Made by a program: the position numbers and the translations under genes. This document shows, piece after piece, positions 48,985 through 60,118 of a stretch of DNA of 64,000 bases. How positions within the stretch are numbered: the stretch's first letter is position 1; every line of letters begins with the position of its first letter. Below the pieces are notes generated by a model that saw only the letters and a program-made list of their open reading frames with translations, did not search any database and was not told where the DNA came from. This DNA is from Erythrophleum ivorense (Eukaryota; Streptophyta; Magnoliopsida; Fabales; Fabaceae): the NCBI GenBank assembly GCA_026724425.1, contig JAIUCV010000003.1:57987088-58051087 (forward strand), written 5' to 3'.

Positions 48985-50251
48985 ATGGGTAAAACATATG
49001 GAGAAGTCTTGTATTCTCATATTCAAGCCGGAGTTGATATAGGGAAACAACTTATTCATCCAGTTGGTGAAACCAGGTATGAATTCTCATTCAAAATACT
49101 TTAATGGCTGTAAATTCATTTTACATTATTTTTACATGTGCATTGATTAGATTTGCACCCAATAGAAAATGAAGTCGTCGACTATATAGTGGCGGTGATA
49201 AAACATAATTATCTGGGGCCTTATAATTCATGGAAGGAAGTTCCTGAACTAATGCAACAATTATGGTTCAAAGAATTTTAGGTACAGTTTAATTGGACAT
49301 AATAAAAAGTTTGTTAGGCTTGTTTCATTGAAGCACATCATTTGATAAATATTTTTGGGTGGGGTTATTAGAAATATTATGTTTGGTCAATAGAGGATCA
49401 TCGTCAAATTTACAAGAACTTTAAAGATCAAGCAAGAAATCACTTAAAAGATTTGATCTGTTATGTTCGAAATAAAAGAAAGAGGCCTATGTGGATAAAT
49501 GAACATATTTGGAATGATTTATGTGCTGATTGGAATAAAATAGAATTTAAACAAAGAAGTGAACGTGCCAAACAAAATAGAGTTTCCAACTTAGTGGATG
49601 GCCCATCTTTTCACACTGGTGGTAATATTCCATTCACTGATCATACTGCAAATCTATCTAAAGAATTCGGCAGGCTTATAGCTCCAGTAGAACTCCACGT
49701 CCGAACACATCAAAACCCAACCTTCGGTCTTTGGGTGGATAAAAAATCTAAAATTTTTTTGTAAGTATGATAATTTTGTATTTCTTTATATGGAACGCTC
49801 TTACATATATATCACTGCTATATAATTTTTTTTCTTGTTTTGGTGAAGAATGAATATGCAAGACTTAAAACCAGCATTGCAAATGCTGCCAATGCACAAA
49901 ACTTTTCACTAGCAAATGAGGTTACTCTATGAACAGTAGCTGCTGGAGGGAAAAAAAAGTGGAGGCTCTATGTATGGCTTAGGACGTGTTGCACATGAAG
50001 TAGAAGAAGAACCACCTTTCGGCTATAACTATAGACAAAAAAATGAGTTCTTATCATTATTATATCCAAGTGTGGCATGGGCCATATACCTACAAGGTCC
50101 ACAAGGTCGGCTACATCCTAATATTGAGCACAAGTTTAAAGATTTCAAGATGCAAATGCAGGCCAATGAAAGCGCAATATTTGACATGCAATGTCAAATT
50201 CATGAATATTGTGAAAAACATAAAGCTTTAAGTTTAAAAAAAAAAGAATAA
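48985..50251 (+). pseudogene. Ptta/En/Spm-type plant transposase (Transposase_24) gene a, copy 2
   Basis: Exon 1 (48985-49076) starts MGKTYGEVLYSHIQAGVDIG and splices (AG/GTATGA) to exon 2 at 49151 (RFAPN). Exon 2 has a frameshift just after RFAPN and a TAG near its end. Exon 3 (from about 49371) carries WINEHIWNDLCADWN, ERAKQNRVS, HTGGNIPFTDH and ELHVRTHQ, the core Transposase_24 signature. Exon 4 begins NEYARLKTSIANAAN near 49850, meets TGA, shifts frame, and resumes at MYGLGRVAHEVEEE, ending in a charged helical tail before TAA. Compared with copy 1 the first exon is intact here while exon 2 is worse, so each copy keeps parts the other has lost. Confidence 0.75.
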
Positions 50252-50715
50252 ATAGCCAAGTTCATAGATGTAGACGTTCAATTTTTAAACATACAAGATC
50301 TACATGTATAAGTGTATAAATGTGTGCTGTAACTATTGTAATATAAAGTGGACTACTACATTTTCCACTACAAGCATATCCACATCTTTTTCAATTTAAT
50401 CCTTATCATCTATCAACATAGCTCCAATATTATGCATGTTCATTGCGTCCCACATAGATATTGATATTGTGTATGGGATGATACATTATATGTCAATTGA
50501 TGAAATTTTTCTAGTATACTTGGTTTGTACTTTTTCCTGTACAAAACCATGTGCCATTACTTTTCCTTCTATGTTTGTATTTATCTTTATGTCAGTTGGT
50601 CCCATATGTCATACTCCTTTACGTACAATCACACCATCTATAATGGCACATGTACACAGACATAGACACACATATATTTAAATATCTTTATTTCCTATAA
50701 ATAAACACAGCCTTC

Positions 50716-50897
50716 TATATATCTCCCCTATAACATTTTACTTAACCCCAACACATTTACCAAATCAGAAGTCACTCATCTTAGGATTCACAAACTTCCG
50801 CAAAGTTCACAAGGTAAGAAGGAAAGCTTGTGATATTAAATTTATAATCAAACCTGTGAAATATGCATGTAGTAGATGGCCTCTATTTCATTGCAAG
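50716..50897 (+). promoter_or_regulatory. TATA box and leader intron of transposon gene b (copy 2)
   Basis: TATATAT at 50716-50722 is followed about 90 bases later by a donor (CACAAG/GTAAGAAGG at 50813) and then an acceptor (TTGCAAG) directly before the ATG at 50898. Copy 1 has the same arrangement (TATATAT near 8793, donor near 8880, ATG at 8964). This suggests gene b has its own promoter and a leader intron. The exact transcription start is inferred. Confidence 0.5.
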
Positions 50898-52374
50898 ATG
50901 TCTTCTAGAAGGGGGAGGAGAACACGAAGTAATTTGTCACAATCAGAATCATCTAATGCTGAAGAAGAAACACAACCCGCCCCGTGAGACTTTCAACAGG
51001 AGTCTAATGATCCTCATAATGAGCAATCTAATGAACACTCCAATGACCAAGATCAACCTCTGCTAAGGCTGATTAGGCCTAATAGTATAGGGTTCATTAT
51101 TATTTTTTGCTATTTGTTCTAAAAATATTATCTATATGATAATATTTGACGATAATCTATTTTATCATTTTCTATATTTGTAGATTTACCCCAAATAATA
51201 GAAACATCTATGCTGCTATTGTAAAGATTTTTAAAAATAAATATGATGGACCATGGAATTGCTGGACTGAAGTGCTGCCAGAATATCAATACTTGTGGTT
51301 TCATGAATTTCAGGTTTCACTTTTTACTCTTTGTTACATTGCAAATAACAACAAAATAACTTGCACGTATATTAATTGATATTGAGATCCTTTATGGTTT
51401 GCAAGAAATTTTATTGCTGGGAACCGAGGCATCATCATGATATTTGGGCAAACTGAAAAAATTGAGTAAAAACTCGGTTGAAGGATATAATTGGACATGT
51501 ACGTGATACGTGCAAACAATCGGAATGAATTAAACAATCCATCTTGGATGACCTCTGTGAGCATTGGAATTATGAAGGATTTTGTTCTAATAGTGAGCAA
51601 AAAAAAGAAGAATCGAGCCAGTGCTTCTACACACAGGAGGTTTTATGTCGATGGAAGAACATGCCAGAGAAATGGCACACAGATATTGTATTTATTTCAT
51701 ACTTTTTATGTGGCATGTTTAGAATAATTCTTTCTTATTTTGTTGCGTATGCCCGCGAATTGGGAAGGGATCCTTCATTTTCTAAAGTTTATTTAAAAAC
51801 CTATTAACGTAAGTCTATCCATGCATAGGTAGATGAAAAGTTAAAAGCTATGTGGGTATGAATATGAAAAATATATCTATATATACATGTGTTCATTTAT
51901 TTTGGTGTTAATCATTTGAATCTTTGTTCATAGGATGAATATTTGGAACAAAAAGATACCACCCAAAGTTCAAGTGATAATGTATCTAACTTGAATATGT
52001 TTATTAAAGTTACTAGTGGTAAAAAGAGAGGCGCAGTTTATGAGTTTGGTAACATATCTTGCAAAACTTTTAGAGACTCTAAAACAGGGTACACCTATAA
52101 TCAAGAAGCATCCTTAAGTCAATTACCCTCGTACCCACACTCAGATTACATATAAGACATGTTATGCAATGAATTTATCAATATTTCAATGCAACCATAT
52201 CAAAGTATGTTTCAAGACCAACAAAGACAGATTGAAGAACTGCGAATCCAACTTCAACAAATAACTTGTAGCAATTATGGACAATCAGGAGGTAGACGTT
52301 CATAAAAAAAAGGTGCCTTAACAGTGTCTCACGACAAAGATGATGATGAAGGAAATGATAGCGAGGAAGAGTAG
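50898..52374 (+). pseudogene. Ptta/En/Spm-type plant transposase (Transposase_24) gene b, copy 2
   Basis: The N-terminal exon encodes MSSRRGRRTRSNLSQSESS, an acidic and glutamine-rich stretch, a TGA, and then NEQSNEHSNDQDQ. The next exon, from about 51184, encodes RFTPNNRNIYAAIVKIFKN and WNCWTEVLPEYQYLWFHEFQ, intact. The following exon (near 51400-51700) matches the HIWNDL region with a stop. The last exon, from 51934, encodes DEYLEQKDTTQSS, TSGKKRGAVYEFGN, LPSYPHSDYI, a TAA, then a glutamine-rich coiled coil (QDQQRQIEELRIQLQQI) and an acidic tail before TAG at 52372-52374. It parallels gene a domain by domain but is diverged. The function within this element is not known. The few stops suggest relatively recent decay. 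Confidence 0.72.
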
Positions 52375-53004
52375 CATAGAGATAGGTGTTCTTTCAAAGT
52401 GTGCTAGCATAATAAAATGTAAATATTTTAGACTAATATTTATGAACCTATAAATATATGTAAATATATATTTATGAAAAATACATATTTGACCTCTTAA
52501 AGCTACCGTTATTAGTATACCCGACTTTAGTACAAAGACTCTTATATATGTGTATATATGTGGCAAATATATTGGACTAATTCATATCCTACTAGATGGA
52601 AAAAACCTTAACAGCATATATAAACTTCTTAAGAACGAAAAGAAAAAAAGAAAACCATGTTATCATTATGTAGAAAGGAAAATGGAAACAAATCCTATAT
52701 TTATTTTAGGAGCAAAATTAAATTCATTGACACATTCTTAGAAAGTGATACGAAAGAGAAGAAAAGGAAGAAATTACAGAAAACAAAAATAGGTTTAATT
52801 AAGAAAACAAACGCATCACTAACTTAATTAAGAAAAACAAAAATAATTGAAATTCTTAGAAATAAAATGGAATAGCAAAATAAAATGAAGAAAATAAATT
52901 GCTTGATTTGCTTACAAATAACAAACTAACATGAATAGTTCAACGGAAGGAAGAGAAAAAAAAGGCGAGCAAAAATATTGGCTGCCACAAAGAGAAGGGG
53001 CTGG

Positions 53005-53220
53005 TTCGACTGCACAATAGTAGGACAGGGGTCCGACCATATCGTCCAACTGCAAAGCAGTCAGACTGTCGGGTCCGACTGTTCCACAGTTAGACACAGG
53101 TGCCACCATGTTTTGGTCAGACCTGTGTCCAACTGCACTGCAGTCGAACCAAGGTTTGACCAGCTTTTGGTCTGACCTTGGTCCGACTACATTGTTGTCA
53201 GACCACATGGGTCCGACTGA
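53005..53220. repeat. cluster of GGTCNGAC-type motifs, copy 2
   Basis: About fourteen variants of GGTCCGACTG, GGTCCGACCA, GGTCAGACC, GGTCTGACC and reverse forms such as CAGTCGAACC occur in about 215 bp, spaced roughly 10-20 bases apart and in both orientations. It is centrally placed between the two convergent gene pairs, as in copy 1, and motifs are better kept here. Its GC content contrasts sharply with the flanking poly-A/T. Confidence 0.7.
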
Positions 53221-54245
53221 TTTTTTTTAATTTTTTTTTCTTTTCCTTATTTTCACCTTTTTTTTAATTTGTTTTTTAATTTTTTGGTCTCTCTCACACA
53301 AAGATTTTAATCTTCCCCTGGCTACATATTTTTTCCCCATAAATTATAAAACTTCCATAACCTAACTTTTTTCTAAAAGTTATATATGCCATTCTAACTT
53401 TTTTTTCCCCTTATTTTGTTTTTCTAAGCACACGACCTTTATCCATCATGAAATGTATGTTTTATTTTTGTCAAAATCTTTGTTGCACTACTTTCATTAC
53501 CTTAAAATTTTTTCAAAATTTATATTTAGTATTTTAACTTTTTCCTACCAATTGCATATATTTTTTCCCATAAATTGTACAAATTCCTTTAACTAAATTT
53601 CTTATCCGAAGTTATATATCCTTGAGAGTGGCTGGCCTTTGTTTTTTTGCAAAACATGGTAATGTATACATGATATCCTATCCTCTTTTTCCATTTTCCA
53701 CTTTTAAACAATGTCAATTTGCTGGAGACACAATACTAAATTAAAATACTCATATGACAAAGAATTTAAAAGCCACTCAATAAACAAAAACAAATTAAAA
53801 TACTCATATAACAAAGAATTTAAAAGCTACTCAATGAACAAAGGCCACGGACTCTTACACAATAAACCCTTTATAACACAATAATTTATTTTTTCCCCTC
53901 CTGAACTGTTACTTGGCATCTTGGTGAAAATATACATGCGAGTTTAGAATTTTACACCTCGCACATAATGATAGATAAGACTAAAATCTCATTACTAATC
54001 AATAAACCCTAATAAATAACAGATGTCATTTTACAGTTATCTAATGAACCACAAATAGCCACCAGCGTGCCTTAAACTTCAATACATTATATGTTTGAAC
54101 AAAAATCTAACAAGTAATTAGGCTAATAGTGGTGCAATAAGTATCCAGCACCATTGTAAGTATGCTACAAGTTTTACTATCAGTTCCATTATCACCACGG
54201 TCAGATAACAAAAGTTAAAAAAACATTTTATCATGATCCTCTCTA

Positions 54246-55426
54246 CTATGAAATGCTAGCATCCCTCATCATTTATATCAATGTTTGCAGTCGCATGTGA
54301 CGTGGAACCCCAAAAAAGGTCCACTTACTCTTTTCTTTCTTGCATAAAAAGAAATAACATTGCAATTTATAATCCTTATTTACTCCTATTTGTTTAACTT
54401 CTGCCCATACCTCTTCTTCGCTTTAATGATGGGGCCTACTTTTTTCAAGTATTGCAAGGCCCTTCTTCGTAATTTCGGCTTGTTTCTCAGCAACAACCAC
54501 TTGTCTTTCAGATAAGGATATAGATTTATCATGCAGAGAATTACCATCTTGCATGAGTTCAGCTAGCTCTTTAATTCCTGAGGTGATTTTTTTATATTTT
54601 TCTTCAGTAGCCTCACTTACAACTTTCTTACGCTTTTGTCCTTTTGAGGATGCAGTCCCCATATAATGATTGGAGTTGCCACTCGTTGGACCGAAAGAAT
54701 CCATGTTAGCTGTGAAGTTGGTGGGCTCATATCCCTAGTTGAAATCACTTTCGTTGATTATACCATTCATGTTCGTCCATTCAATGGAGTCATTTAAATC
54801 AATGCACTCTTTCTGCCAGCGTTTTAACTTGTCTTTAGTACTTTCAACATACTTTCTTGTTACTCTGTCTGCACCGAACAATTCATACAACTTATCATAA
54901 TGTAAAACTGGGGTACTCATCTACTTCTTTACTTGTGGCTTTTTCTGCAAACAATATAACAAATATATCAAATTCTATGCTAAATAAATATAAATGAGAT
55001 AAAATTGTAAACAACCTATCAAGATATAATTGAACACGTATAGCAAGCAACTATTTTAATGTTTTAACATTAATTAGTGCACTCACGTGGATGAAAATGT
55101 CTCAATCAATTCATTCCAAATCTGAGTATCCGCTTCAAACATTTTTGAAATAGGACTCCACGAGAATCCGCTTAATCCATTAAATAAATCGTACAGCTCT
55201 CCAAATTGCTCGGACAAAGTCTTCTTCTGGTTTTTCAAGTGTTGCTTCGTTATATGCGGCCTAAAAGAAGTTCTCAGCACTTACAATACGTTATCATATG
55301 CAAATGTTATGAATGTTCCATCAGGATGATTCCTTTTCATCATCTCCATTAGTAAAGCATCCAGAAAAGATTTTCATCCATTTCATGTGTCTAGCGCAGA
55401 TTGTCTTTAACTAATTTCGGGGCCAT
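54246..55426 (-). pseudogene. Harbinger Myb/SANT-like DNA-binding protein (ORF1), copy 2
   Basis: The start ATG at 55426 gives MAPKLVKDNLR, then TAG replaces the tryptophan of the RWTHEMDE motif, followed by a frameshift in the Myb/SANT helix region. After the intron, the second exon encodes MSTPVLHYDKLYELFGADRV, KLKRWQKECIDLNDS, a TAG within the NWGYEP segment, then DSFGPTSGNSN, KISLSERQ-type and AEKQAEITKKG helices, and the C-terminus FGVPRHMRLQTLI before TAG at 54246. The architecture is the same as copy 1, and here the start codon context and the YELFG exon are intact. The stop in the DNA-binding motif makes it non-functional as it stands. Confidence 0.8.
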
Positions 55427-55678
55427 CGTTGAATGTCTGCATAAAATAAAATATCATGAAGTACCAAATGGGAAAAAAATTAAACAGAAAAGGCACAATC
55501 CAATTCATATGTTGTTAAGACTTAACAAATTATTCGAAATATAACAAACAATATCATTGATAAAATACTTTAATAACTCAAATAACATTATTACACATCA
55601 TTTATTCAAACACTAGGCAACTTATAAAATAAATTAATGTAGCTTAAATTATAATCCATGCTGATAGTCATGCCACAT

Positions 55679-57148
55679 CTAGCACGCGATTTTATCTCTC
55701 AAAATTGATTCTTGTCTATAGTCTTCCTCTTGACCATGGCTAGAAGTGTCCTCACTGTGATCAGGCGGGTTAAGTAGTAATTCATGATCAAATTCAACGG
55801 TTAGGTTCTCATCAAGATTACTCCTATTAAAAAATTGTGTAATATACAACAAGCTATCACAATATCAGTCATTGTCTGGAAGGAATAATATGGTTCAGTG
55901 CCACTAGCTATGATCAAAAATCTTTTTTTTAATACTCTGAATATTCATTCGATGACATTTCGCAATGAGGCATGTCGATGGTTAAACATTTCTTTTTCAT
56001 TCTGTGGTGCCCTTGAAGAATATTCTTTCAAGTGATAATGAACTCCTTTGTAAGGTGTTAAAAGGCCACACAAAAGTGAAAAATCGGCATCTCCCAGATA
56101 AAATTTTCCTGCAAATGAAATAATGAATTAGAGAGAAGAAAAAGAGATGCAACTCTTAACCTAATACTACAAATTATAAATCCATGGTTACATATAAACC
56201 TTGAAAAAATATAAGGTTATCTCCTTTAGACAAAGCATTCTTTAAAATTTATGAATCAGAAGCTGATCTTTCCCAACGAGCTAAGACATAAGAGAATTTC
56301 ATGTCAAATGAACATGCAGCAAAAACATTTTGCGTGGGGTAATCTTTTCGTCTTTGAAATCGAGCAACTTCTTCTCTAGGCACTTTTGCTTGAACATGAG
56401 TGCCATCTGTAGCTCCAACACAATCTTATTATTTAAAATTGGTTAGAAACAACATATATACATGTATTGGTTATGAATTTATAACTCATTGTATATGAAA
56501 TATAAAATGTGTAAGTAAAAATATTGTTGTATACTTTAAAGTATGGGTAAAATCTACTATTGTAGAAAATTTGGCTAGAAACCTTTGATCTAGAAGGCTG
56601 CACAAGGAACTCGGCCTCAAGTGAAACCACCATACATAAAACATTATGAAAGTGGCAGCTAATAATTTCTCCTAATTGATAAAAATAAAAGCACATTGTC
56701 TTGGTCTTAACATTATGGGCTAAAATGTGTAGAAATTTGGCAACTTGTTCTTCAATTGTAACCAGCATGAGCCTTTAACTCTCCTAGTGTTTCAAAGTTT
56801 CTCACATAACTCGTGAAAGGCTTGTGGGCTTATACGCAAAACATCCATACAATTTTTTTCATCTTCAAGCCGTATCATCAACTATTTCTTTATATTGTAT
56901 CGATCAATATTGCTAACCCTCATGGGTTTATTAACTACAGCTAACATTTCTTTCAAAAATTGTATTACATATAGCATCAAACAAATAGCACGTATAACAC
57001 GTGTACGCCTGTGTCTTTCCAAGTCTTCAATTAAATGGTTCAATCTTGAACCCTCAGTTGTCAATCCAAAATTTATCAATTGCTTAACTTCAAAGTTAAA
57101 ATCGTAAATGTCCTCTTCAATATCCTTTGTGAATTCTGTGATTTTCAT
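55679..57148 (-). pseudogene. PIF/Harbinger DDE transposase (ORF2), copy 2
   Basis: The N-terminal exon starts MKITEFTKDIEEDIYDFNFE at 57148 and ends in a stop after RVSNIDRYNIKK. The DDE domain is better preserved than in copy 1: near 56420 GATDGTHVQAKVPREEVARF carries the first aspartate, followed in frame by DYPTQNVFAACSFDMKFSYV. Near 56100 YLGDAD keeps the second aspartate. Near 55945 RNVIE keeps the catalytic glutamate, but the next codon is TGA. A stop also follows SASDS. The C-terminus NPPDHSEDTSSHGQEEDY extends further than in copy 1. All three DDE residues are thus visible, while nonsense mutations inactivate the gene. Together the two copies identify the family firmly as PIF/Harbinger. 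Confidence 0.87.
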
Positions 57149-58447
57149 ATTGCTGTAGGTGTGCCGCCAGTGAACAATTATGCGAAGTAGGTAACAACAT
57201 ACTTTGCAAAATTTAAACAAAATAATTTAAAAAATAGTGGATACAAATTTGCCATAAAAAACATGTAAATCATTGAATGGGTAAAATATAGATAGTGGCA
57301 TGTCTCTCTTCGATCTGCTTGGACATGTCTACCACCTAAAAGGATGCTACTACCCATAATCATTTTAGATCATTTACCAGTGTTTCCCAGTTAGCCATTT
57401 TTCAAATAACTTATATAATACATCTTGAAAAAATATTGTTAAGTTTACCAACAATTCACAAAATCTAACCATTATAATTAAGACATAAATGGGCATGTAG
57501 ATGCTGAATCAAGAGGAAAGATAATTGCACACCTCTACTTTCAGATTGGGCGAACTGATTGTCACAAATTTCACAACATGTAGGAGAAACAATGGGAACA
57601 GAGAAAAAGAAATTCTAATCTTTAGTAAGGACAATACTTTTTGGTATATAGAACAGGGTAAAGTTGGAGTAGGGGCTTTTACAAATCTATCCAATTTTTA
57701 ATGGACAAAAAAATATATACTTAGAGCATGAATACAACCTATAAGTAAGCTACGATGAAAATGTAAGGGTTCATTATTTGGTAAATATTTTCTCCTTTTT
57801 CTCAGTCTTTGCCTGTTGGCGTATTTTCCCTTTTCTTGGTCTTTGCATGTTGGCATATGGGTACAAAAACAAAACATGAATTCAAAAATTAACCCTTTCA
57901 ACTTTCACACAGATCTTTTCTCGTCTTCAATACTAATCGATTTTTTGGTTTCATTTAAGTGGCTGTCAGAACAAAATTATAACAATTTTATGAAATGTAG
58001 CAATAATCAGCCTATCGCATCTAAATAATATAGAAATACTAGCATTAATGAAAGACGATGAGAAGGAAGACAAGGAGAAAGAGGAGATACCTTTCAGACA
58101 GTGCGATGATTGAAAGAGCAAATCGAAGCCTCAGGTCAAAATGGGGGAGTTCTGCAAAAAAAAATGGAAAAAGATAACCTAGGTCGTATAGCCGTTTGTC
58201 GGGGAGGAGGGCATGAAAAAGGAATAGAGAGGAAGGATAGTTTGGGAAACTAAATGAAAAAAATTGTCGCCGAGCCATTTTGTCCTCGTAATCTCTCCAT
58301 ATTTGGGGAGAAAATTTTCGCGTAGCTCCCACAGTACTTTTCTTTCCTGATTCTCTCTTCTCTATTTTCTCCTCGAGCCAAACGAAGGAAAACTCCATTT
58401 CCCCCCCTTTCTTTTCTCTCTGCTAATCTTCCTATCCAAATGCACTG

Positions 58448-58720
58448 TTAATCTCCTCTACATTATCTCTCCCATAAAATTTGGGCTTTTCAAATTAAAA
58501 TCTAAATGTGTAAAATTTTTATTTTTATTTATTTTTCTGAGCCTAAACATTATTCTTTTTGAAGTCCACATTGGTTTTATTCTTTTTTCTGTTCTCTTTA
58601 AAAAACTTATTTTTTTGAAAAAAAAAAAGAATTAGATCTGAACTATCCAAATTAATTTGGATAGTCTAGATTTGTTATCGGAAAGAATAGGGAAGAAAAG
58701 GCAAGAGAGGATCTTGTTCC
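58448..58720. mobile_element. MITE family R, copy A (right part)
   Basis: Continues the split MITE begun at 47629, starting with the duplicated TTA then ATCTCCTCTACATTATCTCT. It shares with copy B the TTCTGAGC.TAAA.ATTAT, GAAGTCCACA.TG.TTTTATT and CTCTTTAAAAAA segments, and ends GAGAGGATCTTGTTCC, the inverted counterpart of its GGATC-rich start. There is no coding capacity. Confidence 0.75.
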
Positions 58721-58728
58721 TTTTTAGA

Positions 58729-58994
58729 GGATCCGGATCCTCTCCCTTAATCTCTTTTACATTATTCCTCTCATAAAATCTAGGCAATCTAAATTAAAAT
58801 CTAGATGGTGTATTTTTTTTTTTTATTTTTCTGAGCGTAAATATTATTTTTTTGAAGTTCACACTGATTTTATTATTTATTCTACTCTCTTTAAAAAAAT
58901 TATTTTTTAAAAAATAAAAAAAATTAAATATGAATCATTCAAATTAATCTATTACTGGAGAGAAGACGGAAAGAAGAGGAGAGGATTCCGTTCC
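58729..58994. mobile_element. MITE family R, copy B (intact)
   Basis: About 266 bp with inverted ends: GGATCCGGATCCTCTCCC on the left and, read inward from the right, GGAACGGAATCCTCTCC. Flanked on both sides by TTTTAGA, a likely seven-base target duplication, although this text also ends copy A. The internal CCCTTAATCTC is the uninterrupted version of the site where composite transposon copy 2 inserted in copy A. Confidence 0.75.
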
Positions 58995-59869
58995 TTTTAG
59001 ATGTTTAAGGACTCTAATTGTTGTATAGTAACAAACTAAACTCCAGAACTCTAATACTTCATGATGAATTAGCAGGTTAGCAACTAGTCTTAGCGCGCAT
59101 TTCAAAACTGTACATTAATTATTATATATATAAAAGTAAAGTTTCTGATTATTGTTTTTAATTTGTAGCTGATGTAACTAATTTTTTAAATTATTAAGTT
59201 CCTTAGTTTCCGTACAGACGGACGAGGGCCACCCTAGTTTCAGAAAATAGAAGTGGATACTGGGTTCCATTCATCCCGTGACAGGTGATGCTCAATTTGA
59301 TAGTGCCGCTGACTAGTGTTCATATGATCAAGGAGGACAATAAATGAGGCTAGTGGTCCAATATTAGCTTTAGATGCAAAATAACTGCCTTACTCCCAGA
59401 AAAATGAAAATGCCAGCAAGTCCATTTTCCATCTGTTGGCCTCATCAAAGGTTCCCCAATAAACCTTGAGGATTTTGATGATAACAAAAATATGTTAAAT
59501 TAACCTCCCAAAACAAAAAAGGCATTAAGGAATTGTACATTATTATATGTGACACTTTGTTCTTGTTGAAAGGAAGTATAATCAAACTTAAATGGAAAAG
59601 TTGAAGGCTCGAGATTCAAACAAGTATTAAATTAATTTGAATTTTTTGTATTTACTACTTAAATGTAAATATCAACAAATTTTTTTTTTACTAGATGAGA
59701 TTAGTTATATGGGTTAAATAATATTATAAAATTTTATTATAAATTATATTTTTAGATAAATTATTTAAATTTAAATTTAAATTCTTCTTAAAAAAAGAGT
59801 AAGTACATCTCGACTTGATAAATTTAATTAAACAAAAAGAGAGAGTGGGTAGAATTCGATTTGATATAA

Positions 59870-60100
59870 GAACCAGATCCTCTCTTGTGTTCTCTCTAGT
59901 AATAAATTGGGAATGTCTAAATTAATTTGGATGGTTTAGATTTATTTTTTTTATTTTCAAAAAAATAATTTTTTTAAAGAGAGTAGAATAAAGAATAAAA
60001 TTAGTGTGGACTTCAAAAAAAAAATGTTTAGGTTTAAAAAAATAAAATTTTAGACCATTCAAATTTTAATTTGGATGGCTGAGATTATAAGGAATAATAA
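59870..60100. mobile_element. MITE family R, copy C (inverted orientation)
   Basis: The reverse complement of copies A and B: GAACCAGATCCTCTCTTG at its left, then AATTAATTTGGATGGTTTAG, AAAGAGAGTAGAATAAAGAA, TAGTGTGGACTTCAAAAA, and GGATGGCTGAGATTATAAGG at its right. The right terminus is degraded. Confidence 0.65.
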
Positions 60101-60118
60101 AATAAGCAATTGATTTGA

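Larger units (their letters stand above)
47650..58447 (-). mobile_element. composite PIF/Harbinger DNA transposon, copy 2 (about 10.8 kb)
   Basis: Flanked by TTA at 47647-47649 and 58448-58450. The ends are CGCTTCATTTGAACGGG on the left and CAGTGCATTTGGATAGG read inward from the right. The order of contents is the same as in copy 1: subterminal tandem repeat (48334-48640), plus-strand Transposase_24-type genes a and b, a GGTCNGAC cluster, then minus-strand Myb/SANT-like and DDE transposase genes. The sequence resembles copy 1 along its whole length, with many substitutions and small indels. The element is inserted in a short MITE whose empty sister lies at 58729-58994. It is decayed but in several genes better preserved than copy 1. 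Confidence 0.87.
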
